Part shown: positions 37,383 through 44,585 of the stretch, in pieces
How the letters are laid out: each line of letters begins with the position of its first letter
Numbering within the stretch: position 1 is the first letter of the stretch
Origin: Herbiconiux flava
GTDB lineage: Bacteria; Actinomycetota; Actinomycetes; Actinomycetales; Microbacteriaceae
Length of the DNA stretch: 64,000 nt
Direction of reading: 5' to 3'
NCBI RefSeq assembly: GCF_013409865.1
Contig: NZ_JACCBM010000001.1
Location: forward strand, 2,170,001-2,234,000
Notes under the pieces: generated by a model
Seen by the model: the letters and a program-made list of their open reading frames with translations, nothing else
The model's database searches: none
Told to the model about the DNA's origin: nothing
Translations under genes and position numbers: made by a program

Positions 37383-38161
37383 CGCGGGTACTCGAACCGG
37401 GCGAGTTCCCCGATCGCCTCGGCGAGGGCGGTCGTCTGAGCCTCGAGGGCGGCCCGGCCCCACTCGGCACTCGCCCCGGACGGGTCGCCGATCACGCCCG
37501 ACTCCGAGAGATCGTCGGTGTGCCAGGGCAGCCCGATGCCGCCGAAGAGGGAGACGTGGGAGAGTCCGGCGAGCGACTCAGCGACCGCGAGCCCGTCGGG
37601 GGCGGCCGCTGGGAGATCGACGGCTGCCGCATCGAGCGCGAGCATCACGCTGGTCTCGTAGAAGCCCGCGTGCACGTCGAGGGCGGGCTCGGGCATCCGC
37701 TCGACCAGGTCGCGGGGAAGGGCCAGCTCAGGGGCGTGCACGACGTAGGTGCGCACCCCGCAGTCGGCGTGGATGTCGCGCGCGACCACGCGCAGCAGGT
37801 CGGGGTTGCCACCGTGCGCGTTCACGAAGATCAGCGTACCCACGCCGCTGGCCGCCACGGACCGACCGAGGTCGAGACAGACGCTGAGCAGCGTGCTGGT
37901 CGAGAGCGAGACAGTGCCGGGCCGGCCGAGGTGCTCGGGCGAGAGGCCGTACGAGAGCACGGGCAGCAGCCAGGTCGGCACGCTACCCCGCAGCTTCTGG
38001 ACGGCACCGCCGGCGAGAGCCTCGGCGATCTCGGCGTCGGTGGTGACGGGCAGGTGCGGGCCGTGCTGCTCCACCGCGCCGATCGGCTGCACGGCGACGG
38101 CACCCGCGGCGGCGAGGGCGGCCACCGCGGGTGACGTGGGGCCGGTGGCACCCACGATCAC
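37379..38161 (-). CDS. Creatininase-family amidohydrolase
   Basis: A 260-residue metal-dependent amidohydrolase of the creatininase superfamily. The metal-binding Glu-Gln-His-Gly-Pro-His-Leu-Pro is near residue 28, Thr-Asp-Ala near 38, Asn-Ala-His-Gly-Gly-Asn near 120 and His-Ala-Gly-Phe-Tyr-Glu-Thr near 168. Members open creatinine, or deformylate formamidopyrimidines (archaeal ArfB). Its GTG overlaps the FolE-like stop (GTGA). Next to a FolE-like enzyme, deformylation of a ring-opened purine is the most attractive role, but that is an inference. The next gene, lacI, overlaps its stop. Confidence 0.85.
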   Translation of the reverse strand: MIVGATGPTSPAVAALAAAGAVAVQPIGAVEQHGPHLPVTTDAEIAEALAGGAVQKLRGSVPTWLLPVLSYGLSPEHLGRPGTVSLSTSTLLSVCLDLGRSVAASGVGTLIFVNAHGGNPDLLRVVARDIHADCGVRTYVVHAPELALPRDLVERMPEPALDVHAGFYETSVMLALDAAAVDLPAAAPDGLAVAESLAGLSHVSLFGGIGLPWHTDDLSESGVIGDPSGASAEWGRAALEAQTTALAEAIGELARFEYPR

Positions 38162-38760
38162 AGACCGATCAGGATGCGCGCCTCGGCTCGCTCGGCCCCG
38201 CCGTCGTACACCCCGCGAGACGCCAGCGACTGCGCCTCGGCGCCCACGGTGCGCTCGCCGCGGGCCCACATGCAGGCGTGCTCGGCGGTGAGGTGCACGA
38301 GCACGCCTTTGGCGCCGAGGGTCTCGGAGACGGTCTCGGCGATCTCGTCGGCGAGGCGCTCCTGCATCTGCGGCCGGGCCGCCAGCACGCGGATCATGGC
38401 GTCGAAGTCGCCGATCCCCGCGAGCATCCGGTCGGGCAGGTACGCCACCGAGATGACCCCCTTGAACGGCAGCAGGTGGTGCTCGCACATCGACGAGTAG
38501 GGCACGTCGCGCACCGAGACGGGGCCGGGGTAGACACCCTCGATGGGCTCTCCGCCGCCGAGCGCCTTGCCCGGGTCGCCGTCGAGCCCCGAGTACAGGT
38601 CGAGCCCGGCTTGGGCGACCCGGCGCGGGGTGTCGAGCAGGGTGGGGTGATCGACGTCGAGACCGATGGCGGCCATGTAGTCGCGCACGGCGCGCTCGGC
38701 GGCGATCAGGTCGGGGGTGGTGGTGGCGGATGCCGATGCGGGGGCGGTGGCCGTGTCCAT
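38158..38760 (-). CDS. folE: FolE-like (GTP cyclohydrolase I fold) enzyme with altered phosphate site
   Basis: A 200-residue T-fold protein of the FolE family. Zinc ligands and catalytic residues are present: Cys-Glu-His-His near 110, Arg-Pro-Gln-x-Gln-Glu-Arg-Leu near 147, His-Ala-Cys near 177 and the following Ala-Arg-Gly. Aligned without gaps to the E. coli enzyme as I remember it, positions that bind the GTP triphosphate differ: Lys68 is Gln, the Gly-Leu-Ser-Lys-x-x-Arg stretch (Ser135, Lys136, Arg139) is Gly-Ile-Gly-Asp-Phe-Asp-Ala. Arg65 is kept. So the ring-opening chemistry may survive on a substrate without triphosphate. Embedded in an importer-amidohydrolase operon, unlike housekeeping folE. 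Confidence 0.83.
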   Translation of the reverse strand: MDTATAPASASATTTPDLIAAERAVRDYMAAIGLDVDHPTLLDTPRRVAQAGLDLYSGLDGDPGKALGGGEPIEGVYPGPVSVRDVPYSSMCEHHLLPFKGVISVAYLPDRMLAGIGDFDAMIRVLAARPQMQERLADEIAETVSETLGAKGVLVHLTAEHACMWARGERTVGAEAQSLASRGVYDGGAERAEARILIGL

Positions 38761-38855
38761 GGCGGTGTCCTGCTTTCTGCGGGGCTGGTGGGGCGGTTTC
38801 GGTGAGGGGTTCGGGGCGGTCGGGGCGTCTGGCGGGGCCCGTGTCGGTCGGCGGG

Positions 38856-39653
38856 TCAGTGGAACAGCAGCTGCGTCGCCCGGTCGACGTAGTGGTGGAA
38901 CTCGGGGGTCGAGATCATCTCGATCGTGCGAGGCCGCGGAAGGTCGACCTCGATCACCTCGCGGATCGTGCCGGGCCTCGGGCTCATGACGGCGACGAAG
39001 TCCGAGAGGAAGACGGCCTCCTGGATGCCGTGCGTGACCATCACGGTCGTCGCCTGCTGCTCCATCCAGAGCCGCTGGAGCTCGAGGTTCAGCCGCTGCC
39101 GGGTCATGTCGTCGAGGGCGCCGAACGGCTCGTCGAGGAAGAGCACGCTCGGCTTCAGGGCGAGCGCCCGGGCGATCGACACGCGCTGGCGCATGCCGCC
39201 CGAGAGCTGCCAGGGCTTCGCATCGGCGAAGGCCTCGAGACCGACGAGCTGCAGCAGCTCGCTCGCCCATTCCCTGTCGTAGGGCACGCCGGCCACCTCG
39301 AAGGGCAGCCGAACGTTCTTCTCGACGCTGCGCCACGGCAGCAGCGCGTGGTCCTGGAAGGCGATGCCGAGGCTCTTCTCCTTGCGCAGTTCGGCGGGGT
39401 GCTTGCCGTGCACCGTCGCGTCGCCGCTCGTCGGGGTGTCGAGCCCGGCGAGGATGCGGAGGATCGTGGACTTGCCGCATCCGCTCGGACCGAGCAGGGA
39501 CAGGAACGACCCCTTCGGTGTCGTCAGGTCGACGTCGGAGACCGCGACGACCGGGCCGGAGCGGGTGCCGAAGCTGCGGGTCAGCCCGGTCAGGCGCACC
39601 CCCGTGTCGGTGAGGGTGGTGGTGTTCGTGGTCGGTGGCTCGTTGATCGTCAT
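38856..39653 (-). CDS. ABC transporter ATP-binding protein (SsuB/ThiZ-like)
   Basis: A 265-residue nucleotide-binding subunit. Walker A Gly-Pro-Ser-Gly-Cys-Gly-Lys-Ser near residue 60, Q-loop Ala-Phe-Gln-Asp near 105, signature Leu-Ser-Gly-Gly-Met-Arg-Gln-Arg near 155, Walker B Val-Leu-Phe-Leu-Asp-Glu-Pro near 175, H-loop Val-Thr-His-Gly near 210. It belongs to the nitrate/taurine/pyrimidine uptake group. It overlaps the first permease gene by ATGA and is followed by a 95-nt gap before the FolE-like gene, the only real gap in the operon. Confidence 0.93.
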   Translation of the reverse strand: MTINEPPTTNTTTLTDTGVRLTGLTRSFGTRSGPVVAVSDVDLTTPKGSFLSLLGPSGCGKSTILRILAGLDTPTSGDATVHGKHPAELRKEKSLGIAFQDHALLPWRSVEKNVRLPFEVAGVPYDREWASELLQLVGLEAFADAKPWQLSGGMRQRVSIARALALKPSVLFLDEPFGALDDMTRQRLNLELQRLWMEQQATTVMVTHGIQEAVFLSDFVAVMSPRPGTIREVIEVDLPRPRTIEMISTPEFHHYVDRATQLLFH

Positions 39654-40513
39654 CGGAGGCCTCCTCGGCGGGCGAGTGCGGATTCGGGGGGATAGCGGCC
39701 GGCCAGCACCAGCCGCTCAAGCAGCACCACCAGCCCATAGGCCACGAGAGCCAGGGCGATGGTGACGACCACGAGCGTCCAGAGCAGGCCGTAGTCGGAG
39801 TACGACCGGCTGGTCAGCAGGTTCGCGCCGAGCCCCTCGAACGAGAACAGGAACTCGTACAGGGTGGCGGCCGAGATCACGGCCGGGGCGGCGATCTTGA
39901 GCCCGGCGAACAGGTAGGGCAGGGCGGCCGGCAGCTGCACGATGACGAGCAGCTTCGCGCGTCCGCCGCCGTAGGCGTGCACGAGGTCGACGGTCTCGGG
40001 GCTCGCGGCCGAGAGCCCGGCGCCGAGGTTCATCAGCAAGGGGAAGAAGGTCACGACGCCGGCGATCACCGCCGCCGTGACGACGCCCGCACCGAAGACC
40101 GCGTAGATCACCGGTGCCATGGCGATCAGCGGCACCGTCTGCAGCACCAGCGCGATCGGCAGGAACATCGCCCGCAGCGTGCGCGACACCGACAGCAGCA
40201 CGCTGCCGACGAGACCGAGCGAGACGCCGAAGACGAGCCCGATGCCCGCGTGGTAGACCGTCACCCCGATCATCGGCACCAGGGCCGCGCGGCGTTCGGC
40301 GGCCGATTCGGGCGAGAAGGTGCCGTCGACGAAGAGATAGTTCCAGACGTCGACGGGCGATTTCGTGAGGTACGCGTTGACGTTCGTGACCGAGATGGCG
40401 AGCTGCCAGCCGGCGAGCAGCACGGCGAGCGTCACCACCGTCGTGATCAGAGCGGGGGCGGATGCGCGGAGCCGCGCTCCGGCGGAGCGGCGCTCGGGCG
40501 TGCCGGCGCTCAT
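39650..40513 (-). CDS. ABC transporter permease 1
   Basis: A 287-residue membrane permease with six predicted helices and the EAA-like loop His-Ala-Tyr-Gly-Gly-Gly-Arg-Ala-Lys-Leu near residue 190, followed by Leu-Pro-Ala-Ala-Leu-Pro-Tyr. It is of the SsuC/ThiX type (BPD_transp_1). It overlaps both neighbours by four bases. With the second permease it probably forms a heterodimeric channel. Confidence 0.92.
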   Translation of the reverse strand: MSAGTPERRSAGARLRASAPALITTVVTLAVLLAGWQLAISVTNVNAYLTKSPVDVWNYLFVDGTFSPESAAERRAALVPMIGVTVYHAGIGLVFGVSLGLVGSVLLSVSRTLRAMFLPIALVLQTVPLIAMAPVIYAVFGAGVVTAAVIAGVVTFFPLLMNLGAGLSAASPETVDLVHAYGGGRAKLLVIVQLPAALPYLFAGLKIAAPAVISAATLYEFLFSFEGLGANLLTSRSYSDYGLLWTLVVVTIALALVAYGLVVLLERLVLAGRYPPESALARRGGLR

Positions 40514-41325
40514 CGCAGCGCTCCCGCGGTCTGTCCTGCTGTGTGCGCGGTCCAGGGCGCGAGCCACCGGGCCAGCAGCGCGATGGCGCCGTAGCCGAGC
40601 GCCGACACGGCGCTGGCCAGGATGGCGATCGCCCACATCCCGACGTAGTCGCCGGCGTACTGCTGCGAGATCAGCAGCCGCCCGGCCCCGGAGTCGACGC
40701 CGACGGCGAAGAACTCGCCCGTCATGGCGCCGAGGAAGGCGGCCGGCGCGCCGATCTTGAGGGCAGAGAGCAACGCGGGGATGGCGGCGATCAGCCGCAC
40801 CTTGCGGATGGCGGTCAGCGTTCCGCCGCCGTAGGCGTGCACCAGGTCGAGCTGCGCCGGGCTCGTGGCGCGGAGGCCGAGCAGCACGCCGATGATCATG
40901 GGGAACTCCACGGCGAGAAGGGCGAGCACGACGCTCACGGCCCGGCTGCCGGTGGGGGAGAGCAGCACCACGATCGGGCTGATGGCGGCGATCGGGATGC
41001 ACGCGGCCACCACGCCGAGCTGGTTCGCGAACGACTCCAGCGGGGGAGCGAGCAGCACGAGCACGCCCAGCACGAGGGCGGCGGCGACGGCGAGCAGGTA
41101 GCCGGTCAGGGCGGCGCCCGCCGTGGCGCCGATGCCGCTCCAGTAGGCGGGGTCGACGAGGTCGGCCCCGACGCGGCCGAGGGCGGCGAGCGGGGGAGGA
41201 ACGGCGCCGTAGCTGCCGTTCGGGCGGGTGAAGCCGAACGTGGCGACCAGGTGCCAGAGCACCAGGATCACCACCAGGCCGCCGGCGCCCAGAAGGGCCG
41301 GCGCCGGCGGCTGGCGTCTCATCAT
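40510..41325 (-). CDS. ABC transporter permease 2
   Basis: A 271-residue permease with six predicted helices and a matching His-Ala-Tyr-Gly-Gly-Gly-Thr loop near residue 165. It is clearly paralogous to permease 1 and translationally coupled to it and to the substrate-binding protein gene. Start at 41325 (ATGATG), overlapping the previous stop. Confidence 0.92.
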   Translation of the reverse strand: MMRRQPPAPALLGAGGLVVILVLWHLVATFGFTRPNGSYGAVPPPLAALGRVGADLVDPAYWSGIGATAGAALTGYLLAVAAALVLGVLVLLAPPLESFANQLGVVAACIPIAAISPIVVLLSPTGSRAVSVVLALLAVEFPMIIGVLLGLRATSPAQLDLVHAYGGGTLTAIRKVRLIAAIPALLSALKIGAPAAFLGAMTGEFFAVGVDSGAGRLLISQQYAGDYVGMWAIAILASAVSALGYGAIALLARWLAPWTAHTAGQTAGALR

Positions 41326-42518
41326 TCGGGAACGGTGAAGCCCGGCACCAGCTCGGGGTTCTCGTCGTAGACCTCCTGCAGCAGCGTGAGGTCGAAGAGG
41401 GAGTCGGTGCTCGTGTCGATGCCGGCGGCACCGAGCGAGTCGACGGCCTGCTCGGCGAGCTCGGGCGTGATCGTGAAGATCCCGTCCGTCACCGTGTCGT
41501 CGGTCAGCATGAACGAGGGCAGGACGGTCGCCGAGCTGAGCTGCAGCGCCGGATCCAGGTCGTTCTCGTCGCCGCCGTACTCCATGGCGATGTCGGCGAT
41601 ACCCTGCGGGCCGTCGGTCAGGCCGGAGTTCCAGCCCTGAATGACCGACTTCATCAGCGCCTTCAGTGCCTCCCGGTCGTTCTCGAGGGCATCCTTCGTC
41701 ACCACGACCGCGTCGCCCATCTGGGCGTAGCCGGCATCGGAGAACGACAGCGTGACGGCGTCGCCGCCCGCGGCCTCGACGGCGAGCGGATAGTTCGTCA
41801 GGAAGCCGATCAGCGCATCCACGTCGCCGTTCAACAGCGGGTCGATGCCCGCGGGCACCGACGCGAAGGTGACGGTGTCGGCCGGCAGGTCGTTGGCCTT
41901 CAGCACGGCCTCGACGGCCAGCTTGCCGCCCGCGTCGACGCCGATGGTCTTGCCGGCCAGGTCGTCGATCGAGCTGATCGGGTCGCCGGCGAGCGAGACG
42001 AAGCCCACGGGGCTCTTCACGAACTGGGCGCCGATGATCGCGAGCGGTGCCCCGTCGTTGATCGCGCCGGTCACGCCGGTGAGGTCGGAGGCGAGGCCGA
42101 TCATGGCCTGGCCGGTGAGCACGGTGTCCCACGAATTCGTGGTGCCGCCACCGGCGATGACGTCGACCGAGTCGAAGCCGTTCTCGGTGTAGTCGCCGTC
42201 CTTGTCGGCGTAGAAGTAGCCCGCGAACTCGTAGTTCTTGATCCAGCTGAGGGCGATGCCGGCGTCGCCGAAGCCGTCGGTGCCGGCGGCGCCCGACTCG
42301 GGGGTGGCCGCCGGTGCGCTGCTGGAGCAGGCGGCCAGCGTGACGGCGAGGGTGAGCCCCGCCACCGCGGCGAGGCCGCGGGCGGCGCGGCGGGCGGCAG
42401 GGCGGGAAGCGGTGGTGCGGGTGCGGGAAGACGTGGTGCGGGAGAACGTGGAGCGGGTGCGGGTGGTGCTCGTGTAGCGCGCCTCGGGGTGTGTGGCGCG
42501 CTCGGTCGGGTTCGTCAT
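41322..42518 (-). CDS. ABC substrate-binding lipoprotein (NMT1/ThiY-like)
   Basis: A 398-residue lipoprotein. Lipobox Leu-Ala-Ala-Cys near residue 67, then a type-II binding protein of the NMT1/THI5-like group with Trp-Ile-Lys-Asn-Tyr-Glu-Phe-Ala-Gly near 95, Tyr-Thr-Glu-Asn-Gly-Phe-Asp, Gly-Gly-Gly-Thr-Thr-Asn-Ser and Asp-Asp-Leu-Ala-Gly-Lys-Thr-Ile-Gly-Val near 185. Relatives bind hydroxymethylpyrimidine, formylaminopyrimidine or riboflavin. Odd: about 45 residues of Thr/Arg/Ser repeat precede the signal peptide. GGAGG fixes the ATG at 42518. First gene of the operon. Confidence 0.9.
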   Translation of the reverse strand: MTNPTERATHPEARYTSTTRTRSTFSRTTSSRTRTTASRPAARRAARGLAAVAGLTLAVTLAACSSSAPAATPESGAAGTDGFGDAGIALSWIKNYEFAGYFYADKDGDYTENGFDSVDVIAGGGTTNSWDTVLTGQAMIGLASDLTGVTGAINDGAPLAIIGAQFVKSPVGFVSLAGDPISSIDDLAGKTIGVDAGGKLAVEAVLKANDLPADTVTFASVPAGIDPLLNGDVDALIGFLTNYPLAVEAAGGDAVTLSFSDAGYAQMGDAVVVTKDALENDREALKALMKSVIQGWNSGLTDGPQGIADIAMEYGGDENDLDPALQLSSATVLPSFMLTDDTVTDGIFTITPELAEQAVDSLGAAGIDTSTDSLFDLTLLQEVYDENPELVPGFTVPE

Positions 42519-42551
42519 AGAGACCTCCATCTCGATCGCAGGACCACGCCC

Positions 42552-42606
42552 AACGTAAACCTTTTACGTTTCGTGAAATCGTTCCCCCCGTTTCACGGAC
42601 GTTTCA
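42552..42606. promoter_or_regulatory. Candidate LacI operators of the FolE/creatininase operon
   Basis: AACGTAAA-CCT-TTTACGTT (42552-42570) is a perfect 8-bp-arm palindrome. TTTC-GT-GAAA (42569-42578) overlaps it, and GTTTCA half-sites follow at 42590 and 42601. It lies 34 nt upstream of the substrate-binding protein ATG, so a repressor here, probably the operon's own LacI protein, would block the promoter. Confidence 0.65.
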
Positions 42607-42647
42607 TTTCTGCCGTGCTAGCATCTGCTATCACTTCGGAGGTGGAG

Positions 42648-42875
42648 ATGGCAGCGATCGTGGTGCGCAACCTCGACGACGACGTGCAGCGCCGGCTCAA
42701 GGAGCGGGCGGCTCAGAACCACCGCTCGATGGAGGCAGAGGCTCGGGCGATCCTGACGTCGGCGGTCTCGGGATCCGGCTTCGTGCGCGCGTGGCTCGAA
42801 CTGGGTGCTGCGCAGCCGGGCGACGATCTGGAGCTGCCGCCGCGCTCCGCACCGCGGGCGATCGACCTCTCGTGA
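42648..42875 (+). CDS. FitA/VapB-like antitoxin (ribbon-helix-helix)
   Basis: A 75-residue ribbon-helix-helix antitoxin. The opening Ala-Ala-Ile-Val-Val-Arg-Asn-Leu-Asp-Asp-Asp-Val is the DNA-contacting strand; Met-Glu-Ala-Glu-Ala-Arg-Ala-Ile-Leu is the second helix; the Pro/Asp-rich tail should bind the toxin. GGAGG lies 5 nt before the ATG. The PIN toxin gene begins 10 nt after its stop. It shares its upstream region with the ABC/FolE operon. Confidence 0.88.
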   Translation: MAAIVVRNLDDDVQRRLKERAAQNHRSMEAEARAILTSAVSGSGFVRAWLELGAAQPGDDLELPPRSAPRAIDLS

Positions 42876-42897
42876 TCGTGCTCTCGTGATCGTCCTC
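42870..42897. repeat. 14-bp tandem duplication at antitoxin-toxin junction
   Basis: CTCTCGTGATCGT occurs twice in direct succession across the antitoxin stop and toxin start. Removing one copy would restore a GTGA overlap between the two genes. Confidence 0.65.
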
Positions 42898-43299
42898 GAC
42901 ACGAACGTGCTGAGCGAGCCGCTGCGCCGACGCCCGTCGCCGGTGGTCATCGACTGGCTCGCCTCCCTGCGCGAGCCCGCTGCCATCTCGGCGGTGACGG
43001 TCGCCGAACTGCTCCGCGGCGCCCGGCTGCTCCCCGAGGGCCGGCGGCGCGACGAGCTCGTGGCGGGCATCGAGGCCACTGTGCGGGCGTTCCGCCACGA
43101 CGTGCTCCCGTTCGACGAGCGCTCCGCCCGCGCCTATGCCGAGCTCAACGAGCATCGCTCCCGGGCGGGCCGGCCGCTCTCGGTCGAGGACGGCATGATC
43201 GCGGCGACCTGCCTGACCTTCGGCGCGACCCTCGCCACCCGCAACGTCCTCGACTTCGAGGGCCTCGGCATCGATGTCGTCGACCCCTGGATGGGCTGA
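42886..43299 (+). CDS. FitB/VapC-like PIN-domain toxin
   Basis: A 137-residue PIN-domain ribonuclease. The acidic active-site residues are visible: Leu-Asp-Thr-Asn-Val-Leu-Ser-Glu at the N-terminus, Thr-Val-Ala-Glu-Leu near 44, Glu-Asp-Gly-Met-Ile-Ala-Ala near 102 and Thr-Arg-Asn near 119. It should cut RNA unless bound by the antitoxin encoded just upstream. Start GTG at 42886. Confidence 0.88.
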   Translation: MIVLDTNVLSEPLRRRPSPVVIDWLASLREPAAISAVTVAELLRGARLLPEGRRRDELVAGIEATVRAFRHDVLPFDERSARAYAELNEHRSRAGRPLSVEDGMIAATCLTFGATLATRNVLDFEGLGIDVVDPWMG

Positions 43300-43353
43300 G
43301 GGAACCCGCCCCGGCCGAGGTGCAGGAGAGCGCTCGCCGTAACGCAGAGTCAT

Positions 43354-43416
43354 CCGGGGCCCGATCGCGCGGCGCCGCCGTAGCCTGATCAGGCAGTGCG
43401 CACAACGAGGCCCCGG
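43354..43416. promoter_or_regulatory. Nested palindromes upstream of mesX
   Basis: CCGGGGCC (43354-43361) and GGCCCCGG (43409-43416) enclose a perfect 12-bp palindrome GCCTGATCAGGC (43383-43394) and a TAGCCT box (43381-43386). This is the control region for the mesX-mesD unit. Regulator unknown. Confidence 0.5.
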
Positions 43417-43578
43417 GTCACGCCTGCGACACCTTATCCGTGGAGTCGCGTCAATGCGGCTTCCCTACTCGAGGAGCTCACCGCCATGGTCACCATGATG
43501 AACGCCCGCACCGGACGCACCGTACGCACCGGGATGACCGGCCTCACCGCGATCGCCCGGGCGGAGTCGTGTCGATGA
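43396..43578 (+). CDS. Upstream small ORF coupled to mesX
   Basis: A possible 60-residue peptide. The GTG at 43396 lies 9 nt after TAGCCT, so it could be leaderless. An internal ATG at 43486 with GAGGAG upstream would give a 30-residue version. The second half has four methionines and six threonines, and its stop overlaps the mesX ATG (ATGA). Either form would couple translation to mesX. A methionine-sensing leader is attractive, but the peptide matches no family I know and it could be chance. Confidence 0.4.
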   Translation: MRTTRPRVTPATPYPWSRVNAASLLEELTAMVTMMNARTGRTVRTGMTGLTAIARAESCR

Positions 43579-44585
43579 CGAACGTGGCCTTCTCGATCGA
43601 CAGCACCCGCCTGGACGAGGACTACAGTCCCCTCCCGAACTCCCGCATCACCACCAACTTCGCCAATCTGGCCCGCGGTGAGAAGCGCCAGGAGAACCTC
43701 CGCAACACCTTCACGATGATCGACGATCGCCTGAACGAGCTGGCCCATCGTGACAACGCCGATGGCGCGCGCTACTCCGTCGAACTCGACATCATCTCTG
43801 TCAGCGTCGACATCGACGGCGAAGGCCTCGGTGACGCCGTCCCGCTGATCGAGGTGCTCCAGACGACCATCGTCGACCAGCTGACCGGCGAGCGCCTCGA
43901 GGGCATCGTCGGCAACAACTTCTCCTCCTACGTCCGCGACTACGACTTCAGCATCCTGCTCCCGGCGCACGCCGCGCATCCTGGAGCCGACGGCCTGCCC
44001 GAGGACTTCGGTGACCTGCACGGCCAGCTGTTCAAGGCCTTCCTGCGCTCGGACGCCTATGCCCGGCGATTCAGCAAGTCGCCCGTCATCTGCCTCAGCG
44101 TCTCGAGCAGCCAGAGCTACCACCGCACCGAGAACGAGCATCCGGTGCTGGGCGTCGAGTACCGGCAGAGCGCGTACTCGGCGACCGACGCCTACTTCGA
44201 GAAGATGGGGATGCGCGTGCGCTTCTTCCTGCCGCCGTGCAGCGCCGCCCCGCTGGCCTTCTACCACCTCGGCGCCCTGACCGGCGACTACAGCGACCTC
44301 GAGCTCGCGGCCACGATCGGCACGATGGAGACGTTCCAGAAGATCTACCGACCGGAGATCTACGCCGCGAACCACACGGCCGGGGACACCTACCGGCCCA
44401 GCCTGACGAACCCCGACTTCACGAGGACGCCGATCACCTACGACCGCGAGGAGCGCAGCCGCCTCGCGCTCGAGCAGGGCAAGTTCGCCGAGGAGTACTT
44501 CATCGAGCCGCACCGGGCCGCCCTCGCCGAGTGGTCGGCCGACTTCGCAAGCCGAGATCTCGCCCTGCAGGGAGGCCGCTCATGA
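43575..44585 (+). CDS. mesX: MesX (DUF1852), putative oxygenase partner of MesD
   Basis: A 336-residue soluble protein of the DUF1852 family. It has Arg-x-Thr-Thr-Asn-Phe-Ala-Asn-Leu-Ala-Arg-Gly near residue 25 and Asn-Glu-His-Pro-Val-Leu-Gly-Val-Glu-Tyr near 192. Homologues (MesX) are required for the short methionine synthase MesD in aerobic bacteria and are thought to be oxygenases supplying the methyl group from a donor not yet known. Its stop overlaps the mesD start by four bases. The ATG at 43575 overlaps the stop of a small upstream ORF. Confidence 0.88.
   Translation: MTNVAFSIDSTRLDEDYSPLPNSRITTNFANLARGEKRQENLRNTFTMIDDRLNELAHRDNADGARYSVELDIISVSVDIDGEGLGDAVPLIEVLQTTIVDQLTGERLEGIVGNNFSSYVRDYDFSILLPAHAAHPGADGLPEDFGDLHGQLFKAFLRSDAYARRFSKSPVICLSVSSSQSYHRTENEHPVLGVEYRQSAYSATDAYFEKMGMRVRFFLPPCSAAPLAFYHLGALTGDYSDLELAATIGTMETFQKIYRPEIYAANHTAGDTYRPSLTNPDFTRTPITYDREERSRLALEQGKFAEEYFIEPHRAALAEWSADFASRDLALQGGRS

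Noticed and set aside
42519..42647. Toxin-antitoxin genes as part of the ABC/FolE operon
   Set aside because: They lie on the opposite strand with their own ribosome site and only share the control region, so a functional link is not supported.
43300..43574. SAM riboswitch before mesX
   Set aside because: A CTTATC and a GGAG are present, but the conserved SAM-I, SAM-II or SAM-IV cores could not be laid out. An upstream ORF explains the region better.
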